Made by a program: the position numbers and the translations under genes. Below, one piece after another: positions 1-8,833 of a stretch of 39,445 nucleotides of DNA. Source of the DNA: Zoogloea sp. (GTDB lineage: Bacteria > Pseudomonadota > Gammaproteobacteria > Burkholderiales > Rhodocyclaceae); the NCBI GenBank assembly GCA_009026175.1, contig WBTZ01000033.1, positions 1 through 39,445 on the forward strand. The letters run 5' to 3'. The notes beneath the pieces are model-generated. The model saw only the letters and a list, made by a program, of their open reading frames with translations. It did not search any database and was not told the DNA's origin. Every line of letters begins with the position of its first letter. The stretch's first letter is position 1.

Positions 1-248
1 CCCCAGCCGTAGCCGCCCCGGAGGACGCCACCAACCTGATGGCAGAACGCCTCATCGCCCTTGAAACCGCAATCAGCCGGCACATCGAGGACTGGATGGC
101 CAACGAACTGCCGCAGCTCCTGTCGCGGGAGCTGGACGAGTTCGCCGAGCGCATCCGGATCAAGGCGGTGGCCCACCTGCGCAGCACCCTCCTCCCCCTG
201 ATCTCCACCGAGATCGCCGACAACCTGGACGACGACAAGATCTCCTGA
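1..248 (+). CDS. C-terminal end of an uncharacterised protein (partial)
   Basis: The reading frame is open from the window edge to the stop at 246-248, so the true start lies outside; the ATG at 39 is probably internal. About 82 residues are visible. They are predicted helical and amphipathic, with a DWMANELPQLL segment followed by a basic stretch and an acidic end (DDDK). The pattern 'DWx-x-x-LPxLLxxELxEFAERI' loosely resembles the C-terminal oligomerisation region of PopZ-like (DUF2497) polar organisers, but the visible part is too short to assign. The gene ends about 73 bases before valS, and a perfect -10 box lies between them, so it is probably not strictly dependent on the same promoter as valS. 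Confidence 0.5.
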   Translation, partial: PAVAAPEDATNLMAERLIALETAISRHIEDWMANELPQLLSRELDEFAERIRIKAVAHLRSTLLPLISTEIADNLDDDKIS

Positions 249-284
249 ACACCCGCCGGTTCGGGGCAAGACGGGCGCATCCGC

Positions 285-290
285 TATAAT
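285..290 (+). promoter_or_regulatory. -10 element of the valS promoter
   Basis: A perfect TATAAT lies 31 bases upstream of the valS ATG, in the only gap between the upstream gene and valS. No good -35 hexamer is visible 16-18 bases upstream (the sequence there is G-rich), so the promoter may be weak or activator-dependent. Confidence 0.5.
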
Positions 291-320
291 CCGCCCTTTG
301 CCTTAACAGACAGAGTCCCC

Positions 321-3197
321 ATGGAACTGGCCAAGAGTTTCGAACCGGCGGAGATCGAGCGCCGCTGGTATGAGCACTGGGAGTCGAGCGGCTACTTCGC
401 CGCCGGCCTCGACCGCAGCAAGCCTGCCGATCAATCCTTCTGCATCCTGCTGCCGCCGCCCAACGTCACCGGCACCCTGCACATGGGTCACGGTTTCAAC
501 CAGACCATCATGGATGCGCTGACGCGCTTCCACCGCATGCGCGGCTGGAACACCCTGTGGCAGCCGGGCACCGACCACGCCGGCATCGCCACCCAGATCG
601 TCGTCGAGCGCCAACTGGATGCCCAGGGCATCTCCCGCCACGACCTCGGCCGCGAGAAGTTCCTCGAGAAGGTCTGGGAGTGGAAGGAATACTCCGGCGG
701 CACCATCACCCGCCAGATGCGCCGCATGGGCACCAGCCCGGACTGGTCGCGCGAACGCTTCACCATGGACGCCGGCCTCAACAAGGTGGTCACCGAGACC
801 TTCGTGCGCCTCTACAACGAAGGCCTGATCTACCGCGGCAAGCGCCTGGTCAACTGGGACCCGAAGCTGCACACCGCCGTCTCCGACCTGGAAGTCGTCC
901 AGGAGGAAGAAGACGGTTTCATGTGGCACCTGAGCTACCCGCTGGCCGACGGCAGCGGCAGCCTCACCGTGGCCACCACCCGTCCTGAAACCATGCTCGG
1001 CGACACCGCCGTGATGGTCCACCCGGAAGACGAGCGCTACGCCCACCTGATCGGCAAGAACGTACGCCTGCCGCTGGTGGACCGGGAGATCCCGATCATC
1101 GCCGACGAATACGTCGACCGCGAGTTCGGCACCGGCGTGGTCAAGGTCACCCCCGCCCACGACTTCAACGACTACGCCGTCGGCCTGCGCCACGGCCTGC
1201 CGATGATCATCGTGCTGACCCTCGAAGGTACCGTGCCCGCCAACGGCACGGTGGTCACCCACGGCGTGGTCAGCGGCGCCGTCCCGCTGCCGGCCGACCT
1301 GGCCGGTCTCGAACGCTTCGAGGCCCGCAAGCAGGTAGTGGCCCGCTTCGAGGCCCTCGGCCTGCTCGGCGAGATCAAGCCCCACAAGCTGCAGGTGCCC
1401 CGTGGCGACCGCACCGGCGTGGTCATCGAGCCGATGCTCACCGACCAGTGGTTCGTGGCCATGTCCAAGCCCGGTGAGGACGGCAAGTCCATCACCGAGA
1501 AGGCGCTGGAGGTGGTTTCGTCGGGCGAGATCAAGTTCGTCCCCGAGAACTGGGTCAACACCTACAACCAGTGGCTCAACAACATCCAGGACTGGTGCAT
1601 CTCCCGCCAGCTCTGGTGGGGTCACCAGATCCCCGCCTGGTACGGCGAGAACGGCGAGACCTTCGTCGCCCACAGCGAGGAAGAGGCCCGCGCCCTGGCC
1701 GACAAGGCCGGCTACGGCGGCGCCCTCAACCGCGACCCGGACGTGCTGGACACCTGGTACTCGTCCGCCCTGTGGCCCTTCTCGACCCTCGACTGGACCC
1801 CGGAATGGCCGGCCAAGTCGAATGACGCGCTGGACCTCTACCTGCCGTCCACCGTGCTCGTCACCGGCTTCGACATCATCTTCTTCTGGGTGGCACGCAT
1901 GGTCATGATGACCAAGCACATCACCGGCAAGATCCCCTTCAAGCACGTCTACGTGCATGGCCTGATCCGCGACGGCGAAGGCCAGAAGATGTCCAAGTCG
2001 AAGGGCAACGTGCTCGACCCGATCGACCTGATCGACGGCATCGGCATCGACGCCCTGGTGGCCAAGCGCACTACCGGCCTGATGAACCCCAAGCAGGCCG
2101 CCAGCATCGAGAAGAAGACCCGCAAGGAATTCCCCGACGGCATCCCCGCCTTCGGCACCGACGCCCTGCGCTTCACCTTCGCCAGCCTGGCCAGCCCCGG
2201 CCGCGACATCAAGTTCGACATGAGCCGCTGCGAGGGCTACCGCAACTTCTGCAACAAGCTGTGGAACGCCACCCGCTTCGTGCTGATGAACGTCCAGGGC
2301 CACGACCTGGGCCTCGAACACAAGCAGGACGGCCCCAGCTGCGGCGGCAACGGCCCGCTGGAGTTCTCCTTCGCCGACCGCTGGATCGTCAGCCGCCTGC
2401 AGCGCGTCGAGGCCGAAATCGCCCAGCACTTCGAGGAATACCGCTTCGACCTCGTCTCCAAGACGGTGTATGAGTTCATCTGGGACGAGTACTGCGACTG
2501 GTACCTCGAGCTCGCCAAGGTGCAGATCAACACCGGCAATGAAGCCCAGCAGAAGGGCACCCGCCGCACCCTGATCCGCGTGCTCGAGACCATCCTGCGC
2601 CTGGCCCACCCGCTGATCCCCTTCGTCACCGAAGAGCTGTGGCAGACCGTGGCCCCGCTGGCCGGCCGCAAGGACGTGGACAGCCTGTGCCTGGCCCGCT
2701 ACCCCGAGGCCGACGCGGGCCGCATCGACGAGAAGAGCGAAGCCGACGTGGTCGAGCTCAAGGGCCTGATCTATGCATGCCGCAACCTGCGTGGCGAGAT
2801 GAACATCTCCCCCGCCCAGCGCATGCCCCTGGTCGCCGCCGGCAACGCCGAGCGCCTGAAGAAGTTCGCCCCCTACATCGCCGGCCTGGCCAAGCTGTCC
2901 GAGGTGCAGGTGGTGGATGAGATCAGCAGCGAGGAGCTGGCCCCGGTCGCCGTGGTGGGCGAGCAGCGCCTGATGCTCAAGGTGGAGATCGACATCGCCG
3001 CCGAGCGGGAGCGCCTGTCCAAGGAGATCGCCCGCCTCGAAGGCGAGATCACCAAGGCCAACGCCAAGCTCTCCAACGAGAGCTTCGTGGCCCGTGCCCC
3101 GGCCGCCGTGGTGGCCCAGGAGAAGGAACGCCTGGCCAACTTCAGCGCCACCGTGGACAAGCTCAAGCCCCAGCTGGCCAAGCTGGCGGATCGCTGA
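321..3197 (+). CDS. valS: Valine--tRNA ligase
   Basis: A class Ia aminoacyl-tRNA synthetase that charges tRNA-Val with valine in the cytoplasm and edits mischarged threonine. The 958-residue length is normal for the bacterial enzyme. The ATP-binding HIGH motif is present as HMGH (residues 54-57) after the typical PPPNVTG. The KMSKS loop is at 556-560. Between them lies the CP1 editing region with the [10 protein letters not shown] signature. The C-terminus (about 885-958) is the coiled-coil tRNA-binding arm, rich in K/E/R and A. The ATG at 321 gives the family-typical N-terminus; the Shine-Dalgarno is poor. The gene is monocistronic: it has its own -10 box upstream and a perfect terminator just after the stop. 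A 974-codon antisense frame across it is an artefact of GC-rich codon use. Confidence 0.98.
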   Translation: MELAKSFEPAEIERRWYEHWESSGYFAAGLDRSKPADQSFCILLPPPNVTGTLHMGHGFNQTIMDALTRFHRMRGWNTLWQPGTDHAGIATQIVVERQLDAQGISRHDLGREKFLEKVWEWKEYSGGTITRQMRRMGTSPDWSRERFTMDAGLNKVVTETFVRLYNEGLIYRGKRLVNWDPKLHTAVSDLEVVQEEEDGFMWHLSYPLADGSGSLTVATTRPETMLGDTAVMVHPEDERYAHLIGKNVRLPLVDREIPIIADEYVDREFGTGVVKVTPAHDFNDYAVGLRHGLPMIIVLTLEGTVPANGTVVTHGVVSGAVPLPADLAGLERFEARKQVVARFEALGLLGEIKPHKLQVPRGDRTGVVIEPMLTDQWFVAMSKPGEDGKSITEKALEVVSSGEIKFVPENWVNTYNQWLNNIQDWCISRQLWWGHQIPAWYGENGETFVAHSEEEARALADKAGYGGALNRDPDVLDTWYSSALWPFSTLDWTPEWPAKSNDALDLYLPSTVLVTGFDIIFFWVARMVMMTKHITGKIPFKHVYVHGLIRDGEGQKMSKSKGNVLDPIDLIDGIGIDALVAKRTTGLMNPKQAASIEKKTRKEFPDGIPAFGTDALRFTFASLASPGRDIKFDMSRCEGYRNFCNKLWNATRFVLMNVQGHDLGLEHKQDGPSCGGNGPLEFSFADRWIVSRLQRVEAEIAQHFEEYRFDLVSKTVYEFIWDEYCDWYLELAKVQINTGNEAQQKGTRRTLIRVLETILRLAHPLIPFVTEELWQTVAPLAGRKDVDSLCLARYPEADAGRIDEKSEADVVELKGLIYACRNLRGEMNISPAQRMPLVAAGNAERLKKFAPYIAGLAKLSEVQVVDEISSEELAPVAVVGEQRLMLKVEIDIAAERERLSKEIARLEGEITKANAKLSNESFVARAPAAVVAQEKERLANFSATVDKLKPQLAKLADR

Positions 3198-3215
3198 GCC
3201 AGGCCCAAGCCCACG

Positions 3216-3246
3216 AAAAAAGGCCACGCACCGCGTGGCCTTTTTT
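3216..3246. terminator. Bidirectional rho-independent terminator between valS and tusA
   Basis: Perfect 8-bp stem GGCCACGC/GCGTGGCC (3222-3229 and 3233-3240) with a 3-base loop, flanked by A6 on the left and T6 on the right. It can therefore stop valS transcription on the plus strand and bepA-tusA transcription on the minus strand. It lies 18 bases after the valS stop and 24 bases after the tusA stop. Confidence 0.93.
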
Positions 3247-3270
3247 CATTGCGACCCGCGCCGTCCCGGC

Positions 3271-3501
3271 TTACTTGCGGCGCAGGAAGAACTCGAAGAC
3301 GCTGTCCGGCAATTCACCCTGGCTGACCAGTTCGTTGCCGGTCTGCCGCGCAAAGGCGGCAAAATCCTTGACCGAGCCCGGGTCCGTCGCCAGCACCCGC
3401 AGCACCTGCCCCGCCTGCAACTCTGCCAGGCCCTTCTTGGCCCGCAGGATGGGCAGCGGGCAGTTCAGGCCCCGGGCATCCACTTCCTTGTCAAAATCCA
3501 T
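3271..3501 (-). CDS. tusA: TusA-family sulfurtransferase
   Basis: A small (76 aa) soluble sulfur-carrier protein of the TusA/SirA fold. It carries the hallmark CPxP motif (Cys14-Pro-Leu-Pro17) directly after the 'DARGLNCPLPIL' signature; the cysteine carries a persulfide. In this family the sulfur is passed on for tRNA thiolation, molybdenum cofactor biosynthesis or dissimilatory sulfur metabolism. GGAGTG precedes the ATG at a suitable distance. The gene lies 59 bases downstream of bepA on the same strand, with no terminator between, and shares the valS terminator. The closeness of moaC and soxYZ on the other side of bepA makes a sulfur-relay role attractive, but this is inference. Confidence 0.93.
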   Translation of the reverse strand: MDFDKEVDARGLNCPLPILRAKKGLAELQAGQVLRVLATDPGSVKDFAAFARQTGNELVSQGELPDSVFEFFLRRK

Positions 3502-3560
3502 TTACGGTTCACTCCATGTCGAAGGCGCATCAGCCGCGATTCTAACCGTGCCCGGCGCTT

Positions 3561-4997
3561 TCAGCGCTCACGCCGCTCCTTCATCTGCTCCGCCAGCAGG
3601 GCGCGGACTTCGCGCAGGCGCGAGTCCACCGCCGACATCTCGAAGAAATCCCCGTCCTTGGCGCCCTGGGCCAAAGTGAATTGTTCCGCCGATGCCGCAA
3701 AATTGCCCTGGATCGCGTACAGCTCACCCAGCGAGCGGTGCTGTGCCATGCGATGCCCGAGCGCGGCCTCGGTGCGCGCCCGCAGCTCCCACAGCAGCGC
3801 ATCGTCCGGGGTGGTCTGCAGCTCGGTCTTGACCAGGTTGAGCGCTTCCGTCGTGCGCCCGGCATCGAGCAGGGCTCCGGCCTCGCCATAGAGCAGGCGA
3901 CGGGACTGCGGGAAGCGGGCCCGGCCGTCATGAAACACCTTGGCGGCCCCCGCCGCATCGCCCTTCCCCAGCAGCAGCTCGCCATCCAGGCCTTCGATCA
4001 TCGCGGAGGGCTGCTTGAGGGCCCGCAGGGCCACCAGCTCCCTGTCCGCCTCGGCGAAACGCCGGCCCACGAGGTAGGCACGCGCCAGTGCGTAGTGCGC
4101 CACCACGCTCTGCCCGTCCCGGCGCCCCGCCGCCTGCAGTTCGTCCATCAGCTCCCGCGAGACAGCCTTGCCGACCCGCAGCTTCGCCCGCACCAGCTGG
4201 AAGTCGAGGGAGTCGGGGACCTGCCTGTAGGGCAGGTGGAGGATGCGGTCCTCCATCTCGGAGATCCGGTCGGAAGTCAGCGGGTGGGTCCGCATGTAAG
4301 CCGGCGCGTTGTTCTCGTAGAGCCGGCTGTTGCGCTGCAGGCGCTCGAAGAAGCTGGCCATGCCACGCACGTCGAAGCCCGCCGCCGCCAGGTTCTGGAC
4401 CCCCAGACGGTCGGCCTCGTGCTCGAAATCCCGCGAATAGGACAGCTGCGAGCTGATGCCCGCCGCCTGCCCCGCCATGATCGCCGCCTGGCTGGCATTC
4501 GGGCTGGACTTGGCGGCCAGCACCGCCACCAGCAGGGTGGCCAGCATCAGCATGCTCGAACGCCCCTGCTGCCCGACCATGCGCGCGATGTGGCGCTGGG
4601 TGACGTGGGAGATTTCATGGGACAGCACGCCCGCCAGCTCGGACTCGCTCTGGGCGGCGAGGATCAACCCCGTATGCACGCCGATCTTGCCCCCCGGCAT
4701 CGCGAAGGCATTCAGGGACGGATCATTGACACCGAAGAACTCGAAGGGCATCCCGGCGCCCGGCCCGGCCGCCACCAGGCGGTCACCCAGGCGGTTGAGA
4801 TAGTCCTCGATCTCGGCGTCGCGCAGGTAGGCCGCATCATGCCAGCGGATGTCACGCATGATCTGCATGCCGAGCTTCTGCTCGGCCAGCGGCGACAGGT
4901 CGGCGGAGGCACTATCCCCGAGGTCGGGGAGGCCCTGGGAGTAGCTGCCCGGCGCAAGCGCGAGGCACAGCAGGACGGCGATCAGGCGATTTTTCAC
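3561..4997 (-). CDS. bepA: BepA-like periplasmic M48 metalloprotease/chaperone with TPR domain
   Basis: A 478-residue secreted zinc protease. It has an N-terminal signal peptide (about 1-20, ending GSYSQ) and the M48 catalytic motif HEISH (127-131). The third zinc ligand is in SRDFEHEAD (Glu192). A 'THPLTSDR' segment (His238) matches the regulatory histidine switch known in E. coli BepA. The region from about 260 is alpha-helical with TPR-like repeats. Known relatives assist outer-membrane protein and LptD assembly and degrade stalled substrates. The start codon is GTG; an ATG start is not available at the signal peptide. The gene heads bepA-tusA and is divergent from moaC with only 53 bases between them. 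Confidence 0.92.
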   Translation of the reverse strand: MKNRLIAVLLCLALAPGSYSQGLPDLGDSASADLSPLAEQKLGMQIMRDIRWHDAAYLRDAEIEDYLNRLGDRLVAAGPGAGMPFEFFGVNDPSLNAFAMPGGKIGVHTGLILAAQSESELAGVLSHEISHVTQRHIARMVGQQGRSSMLMLATLLVAVLAAKSSPNASQAAIMAGQAAGISSQLSYSRDFEHEADRLGVQNLAAAGFDVRGMASFFERLQRNSRLYENNAPAYMRTHPLTSDRISEMEDRILHLPYRQVPDSLDFQLVRAKLRVGKAVSRELMDELQAAGRRDGQSVVAHYALARAYLVGRRFAEADRELVALRALKQPSAMIEGLDGELLLGKGDAAGAAKVFHDGRARFPQSRRLLYGEAGALLDAGRTTEALNLVKTELQTTPDDALLWELRARTEAALGHRMAQHRSLGELYAIQGNFAASAEQFTLAQGAKDGDFFEMSAVDSRLREVRALLAEQMKERRER

Positions 4998-5002
4998 GGT
5001 GC

Positions 5003-5008
5003 TATGAT
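5003..5008 (+). promoter_or_regulatory. Possible -10 element in the bepA/moaC divergent promoter region
   Basis: TATGAT lies 43 bases before the moaC start; its complement TATCAT could serve bepA. The intergenic gap is only 53 bases (4998-5050), so promoters of both genes must overlap or reach into the coding regions. No clear -35 box is visible. Confidence 0.3.
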
Positions 5009-5050
5009 AGCGCCCCGCGCCACAGGTTCCCCACCTTCACCACGCCGATC

Positions 5051-5539
5051 ATGAGCAACAGCCTCGCCCCCCTCACCCACTTCGACGCCCAGGGCCAGGC
5101 CCACATGGTGGACGTCTCCACCAAGTCCGAGACCCGCCGCGTGGCCCGTGCCGAAGGCCTGATCGTGATGCTGCCCGCCACCCTCGAGCGCATCCTCGCC
5201 GGTGACAACAAGAAGGGCGACGTGATCGGCATCGCCCGCATCGCCGCGATCCAGGGCGCCAAGCGCACCTCCGACCTGATCCCCCTGTGCCACCCCATCC
5301 CCCTGACCCGGGTCGCCGCCGACTTCGCCCCGGAGGGCACGGACACCATCCGCTGCACCGTCACCGCCGAGACCGTCGGCCGCACCGGCGTCGAGATGGA
5401 AGCCCTCACCGCCGTGCAGGTCGGCCTGCTCACCATCTACGACATGTGCAAGGCCATCGACAAGGGCATGACCATGACCGGCATCCGCCTGCTCGAGAAG
5501 CAGGGCGGCAAGTCGGGGCACTGGACGGCAGAGGGCTGA
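5051..5539 (+). CDS. moaC: Cyclic pyranopterin monophosphate synthase MoaC
   Basis: Converts the MoaA product 3',8-cyclo-GTP to cyclic pyranopterin monophosphate, the first committed intermediate of molybdenum cofactor synthesis. At 162 residues the length is standard. Family motifs are visible: LCHPIPL (79-85), GVEMEALT (113-120), and the catalytic Asp131/Lys134 in YDMCKAIDK. There is no strong Shine-Dalgarno. soxY starts 3 bases after the stop, so the two are very probably co-transcribed. moaA is not in the window. Confidence 0.97.
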   Translation: MSNSLAPLTHFDAQGQAHMVDVSTKSETRRVARAEGLIVMLPATLERILAGDNKKGDVIGIARIAAIQGAKRTSDLIPLCHPIPLTRVAADFAPEGTDTIRCTVTAETVGRTGVEMEALTAVQVGLLTIYDMCKAIDKGMTMTGIRLLEKQGGKSGHWTAEG

Positions 5540-5542
5540 AAC

Positions 5543-6007
5543 GTGGAGCGCCGCCATTTTCTGAGGGCATTCGGTAGCGCCGCGGCCCTGGGCCCCCTGC
5601 TCGGCAGCGGCCTGCTGCGCCCCGGCCCGGTCCTTGCCGTCGACTTCAACCGCGCCCCCTTCGAGGCGAAGACAGCCGCCGACGTGCTGCGCCTGACCGG
5701 CACCGCCGCCGCGGAGGCGACCCGCGACATCTTCCTGAAAGTGCCGGAGGTGGCCGAGAACGGCGCCTCGGTGCCCATCGAGATCAGCAGCAACATCCCG
5801 GGCACCACCCGGCTCGCGGTGATCATCGACAAGAACCCCCTGCCCCTGGCCCTGCAGTTCAACTTCGGCCCCGAGGCCGTGCCGCGCCTGCAGACCCGCC
5901 TGCGCATGGCAGAAAGCTCCCGGCTACGTGTCGTGGCAACGGCGGGGGGCAAGCACTACACCGTGTTCCGCGACGTCAAGGTGACGGTCGGCGGCTGCGG
6001 CGAATAG
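5543..6007 (+). CDS. soxY: Thiosulfate-carrier protein SoxY
   Basis: Periplasmic subunit of the SoxYZ carrier, which holds sulfur intermediates on a C-terminal cysteine. The precursor starts at a GTG preceded by AGAGGG and carries a twin-arginine export signal (ERRHFLRAF followed by an Ala/Leu/Gly-rich h-region; cleavage probable after about residue 32). The mature part has the SoxY beta-sandwich pattern ('VPIEISSNIP'). The swinging-arm tail ends VGGCGE instead of the usual GGCGG: the reactive cysteine is kept and the last glycine is replaced by glutamate. Together with soxZ it forms the complete carrier, but soxXA, soxB and soxCD are not adjacent. Confidence 0.93.
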   Translation: MERRHFLRAFGSAAALGPLLGSGLLRPGPVLAVDFNRAPFEAKTAADVLRLTGTAAAEATRDIFLKVPEVAENGASVPIEISSNIPGTTRLAVIIDKNPLPLALQFNFGPEAVPRLQTRLRMAESSRLRVVATAGGKHYTVFRDVKVTVGGCGE

Positions 6008-6019
6008 AGAGGATCAAGC

Positions 6020-6337
6020 ATGAGCGACCCCATCAAGATCCGCGCCAGCATCAAGGGCAGCGAGGGCGAAGTCCGCGTGCTGATGCCCCACCCCATGGAA
6101 ACCGGGCTGCGCAAGGATCCGTCAGGCCGGATTCCGCCGGCCCACTTCATCATCCAGGTCAGCCTCAGCCTCAACGGGCGCACGGTGATCGAGGGTGCGC
6201 TGGGCACCTCGGTGTCCACCAATCCCCTGTTCGCCTTCCAGCTGAAGGACGTCAAGGCCGGCGACCGGGTGGGCGTGAGCTGGCTCGACAACACGGGGCA
6301 GAAGGGCTCGGCGGAGAGCGTCTTCAGCGCGTCCTGA
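6020..6337 (+). CDS. soxZ: Thiosulfate-carrier subunit SoxZ
   Basis: A 105-residue immunoglobulin-like partner of SoxY, which it binds to form the SoxYZ heterodimer. Recognisable features are the conserved 'HPMETGLRKD' loop (24-33), the 'STNPLFAF' motif and the absence of its own signal peptide, as expected because SoxZ is exported with Tat-targeted SoxY. AGAGGATCAAGC just before the ATG is a good ribosome-binding site. The gene follows soxY by 12 bases and ends the moaC-soxYZ unit. A weak CCGGC/GCCGG hairpin (6344-6358) follows without a T-run. Confidence 0.95.
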   Translation: MSDPIKIRASIKGSEGEVRVLMPHPMETGLRKDPSGRIPPAHFIIQVSLSLNGRTVIEGALGTSVSTNPLFAFQLKDVKAGDRVGVSWLDNTGQKGSAESVFSAS

Positions 6338-6375
6338 ACACATCCGGCATCACGCCGGCTGTAACCGTGGCGCGC

Positions 6376-6405
6376 AAGACAGGCTTGCGCCATCGGGACT
6401 AGAAT
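6376..6405 (+). promoter_or_regulatory. Possible sigma-70 promoter for the CYTH-CHAD gene
   Basis: AAGACA (6376-6381) and TAGAAT (6400-6405) are 18 bases apart, 63 bases before the start codon. The -35 element overlaps an inverted repeat GCGCAAG/CTTGCGC (6372-6378 and 6384-6390), which could be an operator or a weak hairpin. Confidence 0.3.
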
Positions 6406-6468
6406 GGGCCGCCTCGCCGATCCCGCCCAGGTTCGGCCGCCCACTTCATCCAGCCCGACGGCATGCCC

Positions 6469-7977
6469 ATGAGCCACGAAATCGAACTGAAGCTCACCCT
6501 TCCCCAGAAGTCCCTCGCCGCGCTCCGTCGCCACCCGCTGATCGCCGACGCTCCCCGCGACGGACGCACCTGCACCCTCGAGAACACCTATTTCGACACC
6601 CCCGAGCTGGAGCTGCGGGAGCGCCGCATGGCCGTGCGCACCCGCAAGGCCGGCACGCGCTGGCTGCAGACGGTGAAATGTGCAGCCGAGTCCACCGGCG
6701 GCCTGTCCTCGCGCCCGGAGTGGGAGCAGCCCTACAACAACGGCTGCTTCGATTTCTCGGCGATCGACCGGGAGGATGTGCGCAGCCGCCTGGAATCCCT
6801 GCATCCCCGCCTGGTGCCGGTGTTCACCACCCGCTTCAAGCGCGAGACCTGCATCCTCACGCCACGCGAGGGGGTCAAGGTGCTGGCCATGATCGACTCG
6901 GGCACCATCGAGGCCGACGGCCGCGAGCGCCCCCTGTGCGAGCTTGAGCTCGAACTGGTCGAGGGTGACCCTCAAGAGCTCTATGCCCTGGCCCTGCAGC
7001 TGGCCGAGAGCCTGCCCCTGACCCCCGAGAACGTCAGCAAGGCCGAGCGCGGCTACCGCCTCTTCTCCAACCACGCCCTGCGCCCGGCCAAGGCCCGCCC
7101 GTCCCGCCTCAGCGCCGAGCAGTCGCCGGTGGACGCCTTCCGCATCATCGGTTTTGATTGCCTTGCCCTGTGGCAGGCCAATGAGTCCGGCGCCCGCGAG
7201 AGCGACGACCCCGAATTCATCCACCAGCTGCGTGTCGCCCTGCGCCGCCTGCGTTCGGCCCTGCGCCTGTTCGGCCCGGCGCTGCCGGCCGATTTTGTGT
7301 CCCGCTGGTCAGACGGTCTGAAGGACGCCGCCGATGGCCTGGGGGCCGCCCGCGACCTGGACGTGATGCTGGCCGAAGTGCTCAGCCCGGTGGCCGAATC
7401 CGGCCTCGCCGACGACGCCACCCAGCGCCTCATCGCCATGGCGGTGGACCGCCGCGACCGTGAAAAGGCCGCCGCCCGCGAACAGTTGCTCGCCGCCAGC
7501 CACGGCCGCCAGATGCTGGCCCTGGCCGCCGACCTGTACACCCTGCAGAGCGACGCCCTGGTCAAGTCCGCCAACCTCACCACCTTTGCCCGCCTGCAGC
7601 TGAGCCAGCTGCGCAAGCGGGCGCGCAGGCGCTTCAGCGCCGCCGCGGACGACCTGCATTCGGACAAGCTGCACGAGTTGCGCGTGTCCCTCAAGCGTCT
7701 GCGCTATGGCATCGAGTTCCTGCTGCCGCTGCTGCCCGAGAAGGCCACCGTGCGCTTCGCCAACGACGTCGCCGAAGTGCAGGAGACCCTCGGCTACCTC
7801 AACGACGAAGCCGTCGCCCGCAGCCGCCTCAAGACCTGGGCCGGCAAGGACCCGGAATTGCGCAGCGGCGCGGCGTTTGTCGCCGGCTGGCATGCGCCCC
7901 GCGTCGCGCGCCTGCGCAAGGGCGTGCTGCCGGCCCTCGAGCCCCTGCTGTGGGGCAAGGCCCCGTGGAGGCGCTGA
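6469..7977 (+). CDS. CYTH and CHAD domain-containing protein (predicted inorganic triphosphatase, polyphosphate-associated)
   Basis: A two-domain cytoplasmic protein of about 502 residues. The N-terminal CYTH domain (about 1-200) begins with the ExExK metal/phosphate-binding motif (HEIELKL), which favours the ATG at 6469 over the one six bases upstream. CYTH enzymes such as E. coli YgiF hydrolyse inorganic triphosphate. The C-terminal CHAD domain (about 220-500) is helical with two matching histidine/arginine-rich repeats, 'FIHQLRVALRRLRSALRLF' and 'LHELRVSLKRLRYGIEFLLP', which in the family bind polyphosphate. sixA follows 74 bases later on the same strand; the pair is a known neighbourhood. 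Fused CYTH-CHAD architecture is typical, not exceptional. Confidence 0.93.
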   Translation: MSHEIELKLTLPQKSLAALRRHPLIADAPRDGRTCTLENTYFDTPELELRERRMAVRTRKAGTRWLQTVKCAAESTGGLSSRPEWEQPYNNGCFDFSAIDREDVRSRLESLHPRLVPVFTTRFKRETCILTPREGVKVLAMIDSGTIEADGRERPLCELELELVEGDPQELYALALQLAESLPLTPENVSKAERGYRLFSNHALRPAKARPSRLSAEQSPVDAFRIIGFDCLALWQANESGARESDDPEFIHQLRVALRRLRSALRLFGPALPADFVSRWSDGLKDAADGLGAARDLDVMLAEVLSPVAESGLADDATQRLIAMAVDRRDREKAAAREQLLAASHGRQMLALAADLYTLQSDALVKSANLTTFARLQLSQLRKRARRRFSAAADDLHSDKLHELRVSLKRLRYGIEFLLPLLPEKATVRFANDVAEVQETLGYLNDEAVARSRLKTWAGKDPELRSGAAFVAGWHAPRVARLRKGVLPALEPLLWGKAPWRR

Positions 7978-8051
7978 TGGATTCATCCGCCCGTAACATC
8001 CCTGCTCCAGACTGCCGGCCTCTCGATAACAATAAAGAGGAGACACACAGG

Positions 8052-8504
8052 ATGGATCTACTTTTGTGGCGCCACGCCGAAGCCGTGGATGGCGTACCCG
8101 ACCACACCCGGGAACTCACGGAACGCGGCATTCGCCAGGCCCACAAGGTGGCCGAGTGGCTCGAGAGCCGGCGCCCCAAGAAGCTGCGCGTCCTGGTCAG
8201 CCCCACCACGCGCACGCGCCAGACGGCGGGCGCCTTCACCTCCAGCTTCGAAGTGGTGCCCGCGCTGGCCCCCGGCAACGACATCTCCAGCATCCTGGCC
8301 GCCTGCGGCTGGCCGGATGGCGGCGGTTCGGTGCTGGTGGTCGGCCACCAGCCCGAACTCGGCCGCCTGGCCGCCCTGCTCCTGTCCGGCCAGGAGGCCG
8401 ACTGGACGATCAAGAAGGGGGCGCTGTGGTGGTTCACCAATCGCGTGCGCGAAGACGAGACGCAGACCGTGCTGCGCACGGTGATGCCTGCCGACCTGGT
8501 ATAA
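8052..8504 (+). CDS. sixA: Phosphohistidine phosphatase SixA
   Basis: A 150-residue histidine-phosphatase-superfamily enzyme. The catalytic RH dyad is at the N-terminus (Arg7-His8 in LLWRHAEA), the second active-site histidine at His99 (VVGHQPELG), and the 'SPTTRTRQTA' segment supplies further phosphate contacts. SixA removes phosphate from histidine-containing phosphotransfer proteins (ArcB, or PTS-Ntr NPr in E. coli). The ATG at 8052 is chosen over upstream in-frame ATGs because AAAGAGGAG precedes it at a good distance and the family N-terminus starts there. It is likely co-transcribed with the CYTH-CHAD gene. Confidence 0.93.
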   Translation: MDLLLWRHAEAVDGVPDHTRELTERGIRQAHKVAEWLESRRPKKLRVLVSPTTRTRQTAGAFTSSFEVVPALAPGNDISSILAACGWPDGGGSVLVVGHQPELGRLAALLLSGQEADWTIKKGALWWFTNRVREDETQTVLRTVMPADLV

Positions 8505-8780
8505 GCCCTTCTACGGGGCATGGTCGCCCCTTGCATCCGGAGCCATGCGCCACTCTCCGGGACAGGCCGCCCCATGCCCCGGGCTGCTCGGGTCCGTCTC
8601 CCCGAATGGGCATCCCTATCTCCCGATAGCTCGCGCGCACCGCGAGGCCCCTCGGGACGAGCCCACGGAATGGGGCGGGCCTTGTGCGGGACGGGGGCGA
8701 GCTGTCCCATCGACCCTCGCCAGCCCCCCGCGGACAGGGCGTGCCCTGTGCCCAGCGCCTCGCGAGGCCCTCCCGCACCA
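8505..8780. other. Gene-free, strongly structured GC-rich stretch between sixA and pntB
   Basis: No convincing ORF is seen: short frames here have low-complexity, arginine/proline-rich translations and no ribosome-binding sites. The DNA is packed with inverted repeats: CGGGGCATGG/CCATGCCCCG (8514-8523 and 8572-8581) enclosing CCGGAG/CTCCGG (8537-8542 and 8555-8560); CTATC/GATAG (8616-8629); GGGGGCGAG paired with CTCGCC-AG-CCCCC (about 8694-8728); and a near-perfect palindrome ACAGGGC-GT-GCCCTGT (8734-8749). It may be a decayed repeat element, a structured RNA, or a termination region for sixA. Confidence 0.55.
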
Positions 8781-8812
8781 AAAAAAAGGCCCGCAGGGCA
8801 AACCTGCGGGCC
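8779..8812 (-). terminator. Rho-independent terminator of the pnt operon
   Basis: A perfect 10-bp stem GGCCCGCAGG/CCTGCGGGCC (8788-8797 and 8803-8812) with loop GCAAA, followed on the minus strand by an uninterrupted T-run (A-tract 8780-8787 on the plus strand). It lies 22 bases beyond the pntB stop. Confidence 0.92.
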
Positions 8813-8833
8813 TTCTGGCATGCGTGCTGTCGA

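Noticed and set aside
1861-1910. TGGCACG resembling a sigma-54 -24 element
   Set aside because: It lies inside valS and has no TTGC partner at the required spacing.
303-3227. 974-codon open frame antisense to valS
   Set aside because: It mirrors valS codon by codon in high-GC DNA, has a low-complexity G/A/V/L/H/Q/D-rich translation and no start signals; valS is unequivocal.
3681-5054. 457-codon plus-strand frame opposite bepA
   Set aside because: Antisense shadow; bepA has a signal peptide, HExxH and TPR features.
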